Source: Variovorax paradoxus NBRC 15149 (GTDB lineage Bacteria > Pseudomonadota > Gammaproteobacteria > Burkholderiales > Burkholderiaceae_C). Taken from it: a stretch of DNA of 64,000 nucleotides. Within the stretch, counting starts at the first letter, position 1. Every line of letters begins with the position of its first letter. The position numbers and the translations under genes are program-made. Location of the stretch: contig NZ_BCUT01000001.1 of the NCBI RefSeq assembly GCF_001591365.1, positions 2,852,001 to 2,916,000 on the forward strand, written 5' to 3'. The notes under the pieces are model-generated. The model saw nothing but the letters and a program-made list of their open reading frames with translations, was not told the origin of the DNA and made no database searches. Shown in pieces: positions 26,204 to 38,744 of the stretch.

Positions 26204-27316
26204 ATGAGCAAGTCACTGCGTCTGTCCGAAAAATGGTTTCGCCGCGGGCTCTGGCTCGTGGCGCTGGCGTTCGCGAGCTTTTTGATCGGGCTCGGCGGCG
26301 CCGTCGTGGACGACCTGCCGCGGGTCGAGCGGGCGCTCGAGCTCGACGACTTCATCGACCGCCCCGCGGCCGAGCCGCTGCGCAGCACCATCAAGGCGTC
26401 GGAGACCGCCGAGCTGCAGGCGACGCGGCAGCTGGAGCAGGTCCGCCTGCAGCAGAGCGCCGCTCGGCAGGCCAGCGCCAACGCGCGCGAGACCTTCGGC
26501 AACTGGATCGCCACGCGGCGCGCCACCGCGCAGCCCGACCAGGACACGGAGCTGATCGCACGCACCAAGCAGCTCGATGCCTTCAAGCAGAAGGAGGACG
26601 AGGTCCAGCGCCTGGTGAATGCGCAGCAGCAGGCCGTGCTCGACGCGCGCCAGGCCGAGCAGCGCGCCCGCGAGGCGCTGTCGCTGCTGGAGCGCGATGC
26701 GCGGGAAAAGCTCAACGCCGAGTACCGCCGCGTCGAACTGCGCGTGTTCGCCTACCGCCTGGCGCTCACGCTGCCGCTGCTGGTCGTGGCCGGCTGGCTG
26801 TTCGCAAGGAAGCGCAAGAGCACCTACTGGCCTTTCGTCTGGGGTTTCATCTTCTTTGCGCTGTTCGCTTTCTTCGTCGAGCTGGTGCCCTACCTGCCGA
26901 GCTACGGCGGCTACGTGCGCTACGTGGTGGGCATTGTGGTGACGGTGCTCGTCGGGCGCTATGCGATCGTGGCGCTCAATGCCTACCTCGCGCGCCAGAA
27001 GCTCGCCGAGCAGCAGCCCGACCAGGTGCGGCGCGAGGAACTCAGCTACGACGTCGCGCTCGCGCGGCTCGGCAAGGGCGTGTGCCCCGGCTGCGAGCGC
27101 CCGGTCGATTTGAAGAACGGCGAGATCGACTTCTGCCCGCACTGCGGCATCGGCCTGTTCGACCATTGCGGCCAGTGCGAGACGCGCAAGAGCGCGTTCT
27201 CGAAGTTCTGCCATGCCTGCGGTACCTCCGCGGCCGCAACGCAGGCGCCGCACACATCTGTGACCGGCACTGCGCAATCGGTCACGCCGGGCGCGCCGGT
27301 TCAGCCGGCCACGTAG
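26204..27316 (+). CDS. Membrane protein with coiled coil and double zinc ribbon
   Basis: A 370-residue protein. It has a first helix (about 14-33), a long charged coiled-coil region (about 55-175, rich in Glu, Gln, Arg), three further membrane helices (about 185-265) and a cytosolic C-terminal double zinc ribbon: CPGC...CPHC and CGQC...CHAC (about 293-343), then a Thr/Pro/Ala tail. Zinc ribbons of this kind often bind proteins or nucleic acids. With the signal-peptide proteins encoded just upstream it would place a periplasmic coiled coil next to them and a zinc module inside the cell. I do not recognise a named family for the full architecture. Confidence 0.72.
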   Translation: MSKSLRLSEKWFRRGLWLVALAFASFLIGLGGAVVDDLPRVERALELDDFIDRPAAEPLRSTIKASETAELQATRQLEQVRLQQSAARQASANARETFGNWIATRRATAQPDQDTELIARTKQLDAFKQKEDEVQRLVNAQQQAVLDARQAEQRAREALSLLERDAREKLNAEYRRVELRVFAYRLALTLPLLVVAGWLFARKRKSTYWPFVWGFIFFALFAFFVELVPYLPSYGGYVRYVVGIVVTVLVGRYAIVALNAYLARQKLAEQQPDQVRREELSYDVALARLGKGVCPGCERPVDLKNGEIDFCPHCGIGLFDHCGQCETRKSAFSKFCHACGTSAAATQAPHTSVTGTAQSVTPGAPVQPAT

Positions 27317-27407
27317 CGAAAGCGCCGCACGGTCGTGCTACAACCCCGGGCTGCGTCACGCAACGCCGTGCCGCGGGTTTTCCCATTCACATTGACGGAG
27401 CACACCC

Positions 27408-27785
27408 ATGAGCATTTTCGGCAAGATTTTTTCCAAGATTTTTCCGTCGGCCAACGCCGCTGAAGTCGTCGCCGCACCGCCGGCGGCTGCACCCGGCGCG
27501 CCGGCCGCTGTTGCACCGCCGCCTGCGATCCCACTGGGCGACGTGCCCGCCGTCCTGGACGCGATGCCTGGTGCCGCCGGCCTGAACTGGCGCACCTCGA
27601 TCGTCGACCTGCTCAAGTTGCTGGGCCTGGACAGCAGCCTCGCCGCGCGCAAGGAACTGGCCAGCGAAATTCTCTACAGCAACGGCGAACCGGGTTCGGC
27701 CGAATGGAACATCGGCCTGCACAAGCAGGTGATGACTCGCATCGCCGCCAATGGCGGCACGCTGCCAGCCGAACTGCGCGACTAA
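27408..27785 (+). CDS. DUF3597-family small protein
   Basis: A 125-residue protein: an amphipathic start (MSIFGKIFSKIF), a low-complexity Ala/Pro stretch (about 20-45) and a compact C-terminal domain with LNWRTSIVDLLKLLGLDSSL, ARKELASEILY and GSAEWNIGLHKQVM. This matches the conserved core of DUF3597, which includes LysM-like and stress-related proteins in other bacteria but has no known function. It lies 91 bases downstream of the zinc-ribbon gene and is probably a separate unit. A structured repeat follows its stop. Confidence 0.82.
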   Translation: MSIFGKIFSKIFPSANAAEVVAAPPAAAPGAPAAVAPPPAIPLGDVPAVLDAMPGAAGLNWRTSIVDLLKLLGLDSSLAARKELASEILYSNGEPGSAEWNIGLHKQVMTRIAANGGTLPAELRD

Positions 27786-27825
27786 ATAAAGGCGGCTTCT
27801 GCCGAAAAAGGAATTTCCAGGAACA

Positions 27826-27910
27826 CCGCGGAACCGGCTTCGCCGGGCCGCTGGTGTTGCCCCCGGTAGGGGGTTGGCGTAGCGACACGAAGTGCGCGAA
27901 GACTGGGGGC
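27826..27910. repeat. Structured intergenic repeat, copy 1
   Basis: It shares with 58750-58834 the 26-base block starting CCGCGGAACCGGCTTCGCC (27826-27851), a C5/G5 hairpin (CCCCC 27860-27864, GGGGG 27869-27873), the block starting GCGACACGAAGTGCGCG (27881-27901 in full) and CTGGGGG. It contains CCGGC/GCCGG and CCCCC/GGGGG stem-loops. It sits between the 3' ends of DUF3597 (+) and the SDR gene (-), so it may work as a bidirectional terminator. Confidence 0.85.
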
Positions 27911-27918
27911 GAGCCTAT

Positions 27919-28704
27919 TTATGTCCAGCCGGCATCCACCACGTAGTCCTGCGCGGTGCACATCTTCGAATCGTCGGCCGCCAGGAACAGCGCCATCGCG
28001 GCGATGTCTTCCGCCATCACGCGCCCCGGCAGGCATTGCGCCGCATCGATCTCCGCGGCCGACTCGGGCTTGACCCACAGCTTGATCTGCCGCTCGGTCA
28101 TCACCCAGCCCGGCACGATCGAATTGACGCGGATGTTCTCTTTGCCCAGGTCGCGCGCCAGCGAGCGCGTGAGGCCGCGCGCGGCCGCCTTGCAGGCCTG
28201 GTAGACCGGGTAGCCGCGGCCCTTGATCATCCAGCTGATCGAGCCGAAGTTGATGATCGAGCCGCCGCCCAGCGCGCGCATGTCGTCGGCCACGGCCTGC
28301 GCGGCAAAGAACTGGTGCTTGAAGTTGACGGCCACGAGGCGGTCGAAGTCTTCGCTCGTGACCTCGGCCATCTCGTGGCGCCGGTCGTTGGCGGCATTGT
28401 TGAGCAGCACGCCGATCGGGCCGAATTGCGCGCGCACCGCGGCAATGGTGGCCGCGAGCGCCGCCGTGTCGGTCACGTCGCATTCGCGGAACAGCGCGGG
28501 CGTTGCGCCTTGGAGCTGCGCCGCGAGCGCGGTGCCGGCGGCCGTGTCGAGGTCGCAGAAGCCGACCTTCGCGCCCTGCGCATGGAAGGCCCGCACCAGC
28601 GCCTCGCCGATGCCGCTCGCGCCGCCGGAGATGAAGACGGTGCGGCCGGCCAGCGAAGGATAGCGGGCGGTGTAGGACGAAAGTGGTGAGGCGTCGGTGG
28701 TCAT
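27919..28704 (-). CDS. Short-chain dehydrogenase, D-xylose 1-dehydrogenase (XylB-like) group
   Basis: A 261-residue SDR with the Rossmann motif SGGASGIGEA (about 26-35), NNAANDRRH, catalytic Ser in NFGSISW and Y-x-x-x-K in YQACKAA. The order and identity of NDRRHEMAEVT, GGGSIINFGSISW, AQCLPGRV and the ending DAGWT closely recall Caulobacter XylB, the NAD-dependent D-xylose 1-dehydrogenase of the oxidative pentose route. Related aldoses such as L-arabinose are also possible substrates. No other pentose gene is nearby, so the assignment rests on sequence alone. A repeat element abuts its 3' end. Confidence 0.75.
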   Translation of the reverse strand: MTTDASPLSSYTARYPSLAGRTVFISGGASGIGEALVRAFHAQGAKVGFCDLDTAAGTALAAQLQGATPALFRECDVTDTAALAATIAAVRAQFGPIGVLLNNAANDRRHEMAEVTSEDFDRLVAVNFKHQFFAAQAVADDMRALGGGSIINFGSISWMIKGRGYPVYQACKAAARGLTRSLARDLGKENIRVNSIVPGWVMTERQIKLWVKPESAAEIDAAQCLPGRVMAEDIAAMALFLAADDSKMCTAQDYVVDAGWT

Positions 28705-28841
28705 GTGAATGCAGCAACGGCGATGGACACGGGCGGCAAGCGTACCGGATGGGCGTGCCCCTGCCGCGCGAGGGGGCGCCGGCCGGCGTATGGCTTACGG
28801 TGAATGGCCGGCGCGGCCGTGCGTGGCTACGCTCCTTCTCC

Positions 28842-29210
28842 ATGACGACGAACACGCTTTTCCGCCGCACCCTTCTTGGGTTGGCGCTTCTTCCCGTCGC
28901 GCTGGCGGTGCGCCCGGTGCGCGCCCAGGCGGCGGCCTCCATGCAGCTCTTCAAGGTGGTCTCGCCGCGCGACGAGGTGATCGTGGGTGCCGATGCGGCG
29001 CAGCTGGGCCCGGGTTCCAACCCGGCCGTTGAGCGGCTGGCCGCTCAGCTCGCGGCCAAGGGCCAGCTCACGCTGTGGCAGTACGCCTCGCACAAGGACG
29101 CGGGCGGCGCGCTGGTGCAGGCGCCGCTCAAACAGATCGTGGTGTTCAGGAACGAGCTGCTGCGCATCGAGCCCTACGCCACGCCGCTCGCGATCCAGCC
29201 GCCGAAGTAG
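28842..29210 (+). CDS. Small exported protein, unrecognised
   Basis: A 122-residue protein with a signal peptide (MTTNTLFRRTLLGLALLPVALAV to RAQAA, about 1-31) and a short mature domain containing VVSPRDEVIVGADAAQL, a LTLWQYASHKDAGGALVQAPLKQIVVFR segment and a Pro-rich end. No cysteines in the mature part. I do not recognise a family. It is divergent from the SDR gene across 137 GC-rich bases that show no clear promoter. It ends 9 bases before the stop of tgt on the other strand. Confidence 0.6.
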   Translation: MTTNTLFRRTLLGLALLPVALAVRPVRAQAAASMQLFKVVSPRDEVIVGADAAQLGPGSNPAVERLAAQLAAKGQLTLWQYASHKDAGGALVQAPLKQIVVFRNELLRIEPYATPLAIQPPK

Positions 29211-29219
29211 CCCTGCGCC

Positions 29220-32712
<3,493 letters not shown>

Positions 32713-32794
32713 GGTGCTTGAGGGCCGGACGGGCCCGTGCCAAGGAGGCGTGGAAGATGAGCGAGACGTGGCCGGAGCCGGGCAGAATTGTCCC

Positions 32795-34924
32795 ATGCCC
32801 GCTTCCGCGAAGTCCGTGCCGCCCGAAAAGACCACAAGCCCGCCCGCTGCCGCTCCGGCCGCGCCCGGGGCCGGGCTGAGCGCCGTGCAGCGCGCGCTGC
32901 GCAAGCTCGGCCTGGTGCGCGACATCGACTTCGCGCTCTACCTGCCGATGCGCTACGAAGACGAGACGCGCATCGTGCGCCTGGCCGACACGCGCGACGG
33001 CGACATGGCGCAGGTCGAGGGCGTGGTGACCGAATGCGAGGTGGTGTTCCGCCCGCGCCGGCAGCTGATCGCCACCATCGACGACGGCAGCGACACCTGC
33101 CAGCTGCGCTTCTTCAATTTCTACCCCTCGCAGCAGAAGCAGCTGGCCGTCGGCGCGCGCGTGCGCGTGCGGGGCGAGATGCGCGGCGGCTTCGTCGGGC
33201 GGCAGATGATGCATCCCACCGTCAAGGCGGCCGGCACGGCATTGCCGCAGGCACTGACGCCGGTCTACTCGACCATTGCCGGGCTGCCGCAGCCGGTGCT
33301 CCGGCGCGAGGTGCGCTCGGGCCTGGCTCGCGCGGTGCTCGACGAGACGATCCCCGTGCAGATCGGATGGCGCGGCGCCTGGGACCTGCGCAGTTCGCTG
33401 ACCTTCCTGCACTACCCGACACCCGATGTGGCCATGGCCACGCTGGAAGACCACAGCCATCCGGCATGGCAGCGCATCAAGGCGGAAGAGCTGCTCGCGC
33501 AGCAGCTCTCGCAATTGCAGGCGCGGCTGGAGCGCGCGGCGCAGCGGGCGCCGATGCTGCCTTCCTCGGCCGAGCCGCAGGCGAGCTCGCTGCATGCGCA
33601 ACTGCTCGCGGTGCTGCCCTTCGGCCTGACCGGCGCGCAGCAGCGCGTGGGCGAGGAAATCACGCGCGACCTCGGCCGCGAGATCCCGATGCACCGGCTG
33701 CTGCAGGGTGACGTGGGCTCGGGCAAGACCGTGGTGGCGGCGCTCGCGGCGGCGCGCTGCATCGATGCGGGCTTCCAGTGCGCGCTGATGGCGCCGACCG
33801 AGATCCTCGCGGCCCAGCACTTCGGCAAGCTGGTCGGCTGGCTCGATCCACTGCTGGCCGAGCGCGGCCTGCGCGTGGCCTGGCTCACCGGCAGCCAGAA
33901 GAAGAAGGAGCGCGACGCAATGTCGGCCGCGGTCGAGAGCGGCGAGGCGGCGCTGGTCATCGGCACCCATGCCGTCATTTCGGAGAAGGTGCGCTTCAAG
34001 AACCTCGCATTGGCGATCATCGACGAGCAGCACCGCTTCGGCGTGGCGCAGCGGCTCGCGCTGCGCGGCAAGGCCGTGGGCCATCTCGAGCCGCACCTGC
34101 TGATGATGAGCGCCACCCCGATCCCGCGCACGCTGGCGATGAGCTACTACGCCGACCTGGACGTTTCCACGCTCGACGAGCTGCCGCCGGGCCGCACGCC
34201 CATCGTCACCAAGCTGGTGGCCGACCACCGGCGCGAGGAGGTGATCGACCGCATCCAGGCGCAGATCGCGCAGGGCCGGCAGGTCTACTGGGTCTGCCCG
34301 CTGATCGAGGAGAGCGAAGCGGTCGACCTGCGCAACGCCACCGAGACGCGCGACGAGCTCGCCGATGCGCTCGGCGCGGCCGTCAACGTCGGGCTGCTGC
34401 ATTCGCGCATGCCCACGGCCGAGAAGCAGGCGGTGATGGCCGCCTTCACGGCCAACGAGATCCAGGTGCTGGTGAGCACCACGGTGATCGAGGTGGGCGT
34501 GGACGTGCCGAACGCCTCGCTGATGGTGATCGAGCATGCCGAGCGCTTCGGGCTCTCGCAGCTGCACCAGCTGCGCGGCCGCGTGGGCCGCGGCGCCGCG
34601 GCCTCGGCCTGCGTGCTGCTCTACGCGCCGGGCGACAGCGGCCGTGTCGGCGAAGCGGCCCGCGCCCGGCTCAAGGCCATGGCCGAAACCAGCGATGGTT
34701 TCGAGATCGCGCGGCGCGACCTCGAGATCCGCGGCCCCGGCGAATTCCTGGGTGCGCGCCAGTCGGGCGCGCCGCTGCTGCGCTTTGCCGACCTCAGCAC
34801 CGACACGATGCTGCTCGACTGGGCGCGCGAACTCGCGCCGCTGATGCTCGACAAGCACCCCGACCTGGCCCAGCGCCACATCGACCGCTGGCTCGGCACC
34901 AAGGCCGAGTACCTGAAGGCCTGA
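32795..34924 (+). CDS. recG: ATP-dependent DNA helicase RecG
   Basis: Branch-migration helicase that remodels stalled forks and Holliday junctions. The 709-residue protein has an N-terminal wedge/OB domain ([21 protein letters not shown]), Walker A GDVGSGKT (K311), the DEQH box (410-413, followed by RFG), SATPIPRT and a C-terminal helicase domain with [12 protein letters not shown] and QLRGRVGRG. The ATG at 32795 gives an Ala/Pro-rich N-terminus (about 30 residues) before the family start; a later start is possible but no better codon was seen. It is convergent with the LysE gene. Confidence 0.95.
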   Translation: MPASAKSVPPEKTTSPPAAAPAAPGAGLSAVQRALRKLGLVRDIDFALYLPMRYEDETRIVRLADTRDGDMAQVEGVVTECEVVFRPRRQLIATIDDGSDTCQLRFFNFYPSQQKQLAVGARVRVRGEMRGGFVGRQMMHPTVKAAGTALPQALTPVYSTIAGLPQPVLRREVRSGLARAVLDETIPVQIGWRGAWDLRSSLTFLHYPTPDVAMATLEDHSHPAWQRIKAEELLAQQLSQLQARLERAAQRAPMLPSSAEPQASSLHAQLLAVLPFGLTGAQQRVGEEITRDLGREIPMHRLLQGDVGSGKTVVAALAAARCIDAGFQCALMAPTEILAAQHFGKLVGWLDPLLAERGLRVAWLTGSQKKKERDAMSAAVESGEAALVIGTHAVISEKVRFKNLALAIIDEQHRFGVAQRLALRGKAVGHLEPHLLMMSATPIPRTLAMSYYADLDVSTLDELPPGRTPIVTKLVADHRREEVIDRIQAQIAQGRQVYWVCPLIEESEAVDLRNATETRDELADALGAAVNVGLLHSRMPTAEKQAVMAAFTANEIQVLVSTTVIEVGVDVPNASLMVIEHAERFGLSQLHQLRGRVGRGAAASACVLLYAPGDSGRVGEAARARLKAMAETSDGFEIARRDLEIRGPGEFLGARQSGAPLLRFADLSTDTMLLDWARELAPLMLDKHPDLAQRHIDRWLGTKAEYLKA

Positions 34925-34933
34925 AGGCCTCGC

Positions 34934-35566
34934 TCAGGCGGCGGGGCGGCGCGTGAAGGCCAGCAGCAGCCCGAAGCCGACCATCATGCTGCCGCTCACC
35001 TTGTTGAACCAGCGCATCGCGCGGCTGCCGTTGGCGAGCCGGCGCATGCGGGCGCCGAGCATCGCGTAGAGCGCGATCGCAACCACTTCGAGCAGCAGGA
35101 AGGTGGTGCCCAGCAGCAGGTAGCTGGTGGCATAGGCCCCCGGCACCACGAACTGCGGAAAGAAGGCCGTGAACACCAGGATCGCCTTGGGATTGCCCGC
35201 CGCCACGGTGAACTCCTGGCGCACCAGCGCGCGCATCGAGGGCGGCGCGGCCGCGTCCGCTGCCTGCGCTTCGGCCGCCGGCGCCGGGGCGCGCAGCAGG
35301 CGGACGCCGATCCACACAAGGTAGGCGGCGCCGATGTACTTGATGACGTCGAAGGCCAGCTCCGACGCGACCAGCACCGCGCCCATGCCCAGGCCCGCGA
35401 TGGCGATCATGATGGCGAAGGCCGCGAGGCGCCCGCCGGCCGCGATGACCGCCGGCGAAACGCCGTGGCGCGCGCCGTTGGTGACCGACAGCAGGTTGTT
35501 GGGGCCGAAAGCCATGTTGATGGCGAAGCAGGCCGGCAGGAACAGCAGATAGGTGGACAAGGTCAT
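34934..35566 (-). CDS. LysE/RhtB-family amino-acid exporter
   Basis: A 210-residue inner-membrane protein with about six helices. It has the family N-terminus (FLPACFAINMAFGPNNLLSV, with the GPN motif), a middle charged loop and the GNPKAILVFTAFFPQF segment. Family members export amino acids or homoserine lactone-like compounds; the substrate is not clear. It is divergent from oxyR across 92 bases and ends 9 bases from recG. Confidence 0.87.
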   Translation of the reverse strand: MTLSTYLLFLPACFAINMAFGPNNLLSVTNGARHGVSPAVIAAGGRLAAFAIMIAIAGLGMGAVLVASELAFDVIKYIGAAYLVWIGVRLLRAPAPAAEAQAADAAAPPSMRALVRQEFTVAAGNPKAILVFTAFFPQFVVPGAYATSYLLLGTTFLLLEVVAIALYAMLGARMRRLANGSRAMRWFNKVSGSMMVGFGLLLAFTRRPAA

Positions 35567-35634
35567 GGCTGCACCGGTGTCGATGGGGCCACCATTATCC
35601 GCAGGCCGACCCCAGAGAACGCTCGGTCACGGAC

Positions 35635-35657
35635 GCTTGCGCATAATTGAAGCAAGC
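35635..35657. promoter_or_regulatory. Inverted repeat over the oxyR -10 region, candidate autoregulatory site
   Basis: GCTTGC (35635-35640) and GCAAGC (35652-35657) are perfect 6-base arms with an 11-base spacer, ending two bases before the oxyR ATG. The spacer holds CATAAT (35642-35647), a good -10 hexamer, though no clear -35 was found. LysR-type proteins often bind such inverted repeats; repression by OxyR of its own gene is the simplest reading. Confidence 0.45.
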
Positions 35658-35658
35658 T

Positions 35659-36624
35659 ATGACTCTCACCGAACTCAAATACATCGTCGCAGTGGCCCGC
35701 GAACGGCACTTCGGCAAGGCGGCCGAGGCCTGCTACGTCTCCCAACCCACCCTCTCGGTGGCCATCAAGAAGCTCGAGGACGAACTCGAGGTCAAGCTCT
35801 TCGAGCGCAGTGCCGGCGAAGTCACCGTCACGCCGCTCGGCGAGCAGATCGTGCAGCAGGCGCAGAGCGTGCTCGACCAGGCCGCCAGCATCAAGGAAAT
35901 CGCCAAGCGCGGAAAAGACCCGCTGGCCGGCCCGCTGAACCTCGGCGTGATCTACACCATCGGGCCCTACCTGCTGCCCGACCTGGTGCGCCAGGTGATT
36001 GCGCGCACGCCGCAGATGCCGCTGGTGCTGCAGGAGAACTTCACCGCCAAGCTGCTCGAGATGCTGCGTGCCGGCGAGATCGACTGCGCGATCATGGCCG
36101 AGCCCTTCCCCGACACCGGCCTGGCCATGGCGCCGCTGTACGACGAGCCCTTCATGGCGGCGCTGCCCACGAAGCACAAGTTCGCCGACCGCGAATCGGT
36201 CACTTCGGAAGAGCTGCAGAACGAGACCATGCTGCTGCTGGGCACCGGCCACTGCTTTCGCGACCACGTGCTCGAGGTCTGCCCCGAGTTCGCGCGCTTC
36301 TCGAGCAACGCCGAGGGCATCCGCAAGAGCTTCGAGGGCTCGTCGCTCGAGACCATCAAGCACATGGTGGCATCGGGCATGGGCGTGACGCTGGTGCCGC
36401 GCCTGTCGGTGCCGGCCGAAGCCCTCAAGCCCAAGGTCAAGGGACGCAAGGAGCCCGAGCAGATGGTGCGCTACCTGCCGGTGCGCGACGCGCAGGACCG
36501 CGATCCGCCGACGCGGCGCGTGGTGCTGGCCTGGCGCCGCACCTTCACGCGCTACGAGGCGATCGCGGCCTTGCGCAACGCGATCTATGCCTGCGAGCTG
36601 CCGGGCGTCAAGCGGCTGTCGTAG
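35659..36624 (+). CDS. oxyR: Hydrogen peroxide-sensing regulator OxyR
   Basis: LysR-type activator whose disulfide switch senses peroxide. The 321-residue protein has the N-terminal helix-turn-helix (TLTELKYIVAVARERHFGKAAEACYVSQPTLS in overlapping pieces). Decisively, C199 in GTGHCFRDH and C208 in LEVCPEF are at exactly the numbers of the E. coli redox pair. The ATG at 35659 is used; a TTG at 35647 would lie within the probable -10 element. dps, a classic OxyR target, follows after 141 bases with a matching half-site and promoter. Confidence 0.95.
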   Translation: MTLTELKYIVAVARERHFGKAAEACYVSQPTLSVAIKKLEDELEVKLFERSAGEVTVTPLGEQIVQQAQSVLDQAASIKEIAKRGKDPLAGPLNLGVIYTIGPYLLPDLVRQVIARTPQMPLVLQENFTAKLLEMLRAGEIDCAIMAEPFPDTGLAMAPLYDEPFMAALPTKHKFADRESVTSEELQNETMLLLGTGHCFRDHVLEVCPEFARFSSNAEGIRKSFEGSSLETIKHMVASGMGVTLVPRLSVPAEALKPKVKGRKEPEQMVRYLPVRDAQDRDPPTRRVVLAWRRTFTRYEAIAALRNAIYACELPGVKRLS

Positions 36625-36681
36625 AGGGAAAGACGCGAACTTCGCCTACGCGGGGGCCGTTCGAATTCGTTGATCGCCGGG

Positions 36682-36724
36682 ATAGAGTGGCGCTGTTGCG
36701 AAGCCGCGGGTCGGCTTTCAGAAT
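36682..36724 (+). promoter_or_regulatory. dps promoter with OxyR-like half-site
   Basis: ATAG-N7-CTGT at 36682-36696 matches the ATAG-N7-CTAT OxyR half-site with one mismatch. It touches a possible -35 TTGCGA (36696-36701), followed by a 17-base spacer and -10 CAGAAT (36719-36724), each 4 of 6. A transcript would start near 36731, 35 bases before the dps ATG. An activator site abutting a weak -35 fits OxyR activation. The second half-site is not evident. Confidence 0.45.
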
Positions 36725-36765
36725 AACGGCGTGTTCCGCAAAACCTGAAGAAAGAGTTTCCAGCC

Positions 36766-37332
36766 ATGGCCAAAGCATCGAAGAAAGCATCGTCGTCCGG
36801 CAAGGTGCCCAAGAAGGGCGGCACCGTGGTGGCGCAGGAATCGGGCAGCCGCAACGCGCCCCTCATCAACATCGGCATCGAGCGCCAGGACCGCGCCGCC
36901 ATTGCCGAGGGCCTGAGCCGCGTGCTGGCCGACACCTACACGCTCTACCTCACGACCCACAACTTCCACTGGAACGTGACGGGGCCGCACTTCAACTCGC
37001 TGCATGCGATGTTCATGGGCCAGTACACAGAGCTCTGGGGCGCCACCGACATCATTGCCGAGCGCATCCGCGCGCTGGGCCACTACGCACCGGGCTCCTA
37101 CGCCGAGTTCAGCAAGATCGCCACCGTGCCCGACGTGCCCCAGACCCCGCCCAAGGCGATGGAGATGGTGCGCATCCTGGTCAAGGGCCACGAAACCGTG
37201 TCGCGCATCGCACGCGAATTCATCCCCGTGGCCGAGGAAGCCGGCGACGACCCGACGGCCGACATGCTGACCGCGCGCTGCACCGTGCACGACCAGACCG
37301 CATGGATGCTGCGTTCGCTGCTCGAGGACTGA
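36766..37332 (+). CDS. dps: Dps-type DNA-binding ferritin
   Basis: Dodecameric protein that oxidises and stores iron using peroxide and covers DNA under stress. The 188-residue product has the inter-subunit ferroxidase residues in [19 protein letters not shown] and [17 protein letters not shown]. The first about 20 residues are Lys/Ser-rich ([19 protein letters not shown]), a tail suited to DNA binding. Location right after oxyR and the promoter upstream suggest peroxide induction. A terminator follows at 37355. Confidence 0.95.
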   Translation: MAKASKKASSSGKVPKKGGTVVAQESGSRNAPLINIGIERQDRAAIAEGLSRVLADTYTLYLTTHNFHWNVTGPHFNSLHAMFMGQYTELWGATDIIAERIRALGHYAPGSYAEFSKIATVPDVPQTPPKAMEMVRILVKGHETVSRIAREFIPVAEEAGDDPTADMLTARCTVHDQTAWMLRSLLED

Positions 37333-37354
37333 CCCTCCGAGCCCGCGAACCCAG

Positions 37355-37381
37355 GAGCGGCACAATGGCCGCTCTTTTTTT
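37355..37381 (+). terminator. Rho-independent terminator after dps
   Basis: GAGCGGC (37355-37361) pairs with GCCGCTC (37368-37374) around ACAATG, followed by seven T (37375-37381), 22 bases after the dps stop. It ends 9 bases before the ubiA start, so ubiA must be transcribed from within this region or by readthrough. Confidence 0.92.
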
Positions 37382-37390
37382 GCCCGCCGC

Positions 37391-38251
37391 ATGCTTGCCC
37401 GCCGTTTTGCGCTCTATCTCGACCTGATCCGCTGGAACCGCCCCGCCGGCTGGCTGCTGCTGCTGTGGCCCACGCTGGGCGCGCTCTGGTTCGCGGCCGA
37501 AGGCTGGCCGGGCTGGCACCTGCTGGCCGTGTTCGTGCTGGGCACCATCCTGATGCGCAGCGCAGGCTGCTGCGTTAACGACGTGGCCGACCGCGACTTC
37601 GACCGCCACGTGAAGCGGACCGCCCAGCGGCCGGTGACCAGCGGCGCGGTCTCGGTCAGGGAGGCGCTCGCGCTGGGCGCGGTGCTGGCACTCCTGGCTT
37701 TCGGGCTGGTGCTCACGACCAACCGGCTCACCATCCTGTGGTCGTTCGCGGCGCTGGCCATCACGCTGGCCTATCCCTTCGCCAAGCGCTTCGTGTCGGT
37801 CCCGCAGGCGGTGCTCGGCATCGCCTTCAGCTTCGGCATCCCGATGGCTTTTGCGGCGGTGCAAGCCAGCGTGCCCGTGTTCGCCGCCTGGCTGCTGGCC
37901 GGCAACCTGTTCTGGGTGCTGGCCTACGACACCGAGTACGCGATGGTCGACCGCGACGACGACCTCAAGATCGGCATGAAGACCTCGGCCATCACCTTCG
38001 GCCGCTTCGACGTGGCGGCGGTGATGCTGAGCTACGCGGTCTTCCTGGCGGTCTGGACCTGGGCCGGCGCGAGCCGGTCGCTGGGGGCCCCGTTCTTCGC
38101 GGGGATCGCCGCGGCCGCGGGACAGGCCGCCTGGCACTGGCGGCTGATCCGCGAGCGCACGCGCGACGGCTGCTTCAAGGCCTTCCGGCTGAACCACTGG
38201 CTCGGCTTCACCGTGTTTGCCGGCATCGCGGCCGGCTACGCCATTCGCTAG
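37391..38251 (+). CDS. ubiA: 4-hydroxybenzoate polyprenyltransferase
   Basis: Integral membrane enzyme that prenylates 4-hydroxybenzoate in ubiquinone synthesis. The 286-residue protein has about eight or nine helices and both Asp-rich motifs: NDVADRDFD (about 74-82) and the second one in [26 protein letters not shown] and IPMAFAA are also typical. The ATG at 37391 comes immediately after the dps terminator, leaving almost no room for a 5' leader. A MaoC-like gene follows after 19 bases in the same direction. Confidence 0.95.
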   Translation: MLARRFALYLDLIRWNRPAGWLLLLWPTLGALWFAAEGWPGWHLLAVFVLGTILMRSAGCCVNDVADRDFDRHVKRTAQRPVTSGAVSVREALALGAVLALLAFGLVLTTNRLTILWSFAALAITLAYPFAKRFVSVPQAVLGIAFSFGIPMAFAAVQASVPVFAAWLLAGNLFWVLAYDTEYAMVDRDDDLKIGMKTSAITFGRFDVAAVMLSYAVFLAVWTWAGASRSLGAPFFAGIAAAAGQAAWHWRLIRERTRDGCFKAFRLNHWLGFTVFAGIAAGYAIR

Positions 38252-38270
38252 CTAGAAAGACAGGACGCAC

Positions 38271-38738
38271 ATGCTCGATCGCCTGACGCAGAAGATCGGC
38301 CAGGAAGGCCTGTCCGGATGGCACCTCATCACGCAGGAGATGGTCGACCGGTACGCGGCGCTCTCGGGCGACGGCGAGGGCGAATGGATCCACCTCGATC
38401 CGGAGCGCGCCGCCCGCGAGGCGAACTACGGCGGAACGATCGTGCCGGGCTTCTTCCAGGTGTCGCACCTGATCCGGCTGACCGGCGAGGCCATGCGGAC
38501 GCTGCTGCCCTTCGATGCGAACCACGCGCTGAACTATGGATTCGACCGCTTGCGCTTCGTCAGGCCGATGCCCGTCGGCGCGCGCTTCCGGGCGCGTGTG
38601 CGCATTCTCGAGGCGATGCCCAAGCCCGGAGAGAGCTTCCTGCTGAAGGAGGCGGTGCTGCTGGAGCTCGAGGACGGCACCGTCACGCTGGCGGCCGAGT
38701 GGCTGGTCTTCCTCGGGCCGCGCGCACTGGCGGCCTGA
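38271..38738 (+). CDS. MaoC-like hotdog-fold dehydratase
   Basis: A 155-residue single-domain protein with the MaoC/R-hydratase pattern: VDRYAALSGDGEGEWIHLDPERA (catalytic Asp/His type motif, about 25-46), the GGTIVPGFFQVSHL helix and FVRPMPVGARFRARVRI. The family hydrates enoyl thioesters or acts as nodulation-N-like dehydratases. Substrate is unknown. It lies 19 bases after ubiA and is probably co-transcribed. It ends 6 bases from the convergent proC. Confidence 0.82.
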   Translation: MLDRLTQKIGQEGLSGWHLITQEMVDRYAALSGDGEGEWIHLDPERAAREANYGGTIVPGFFQVSHLIRLTGEAMRTLLPFDANHALNYGFDRLRFVRPMPVGARFRARVRILEAMPKPGESFLLKEAVLLELEDGTVTLAAEWLVFLGPRALAA

Positions 38739-38744
38739 CGAGGC

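Noticed and set aside
35647..35658. Upstream TTG start for oxyR
   Set aside because: It falls at the end of the probable -10 CATAAT, before the likely transcript start, and MTLTELKYIV is the usual OxyR N-terminus.
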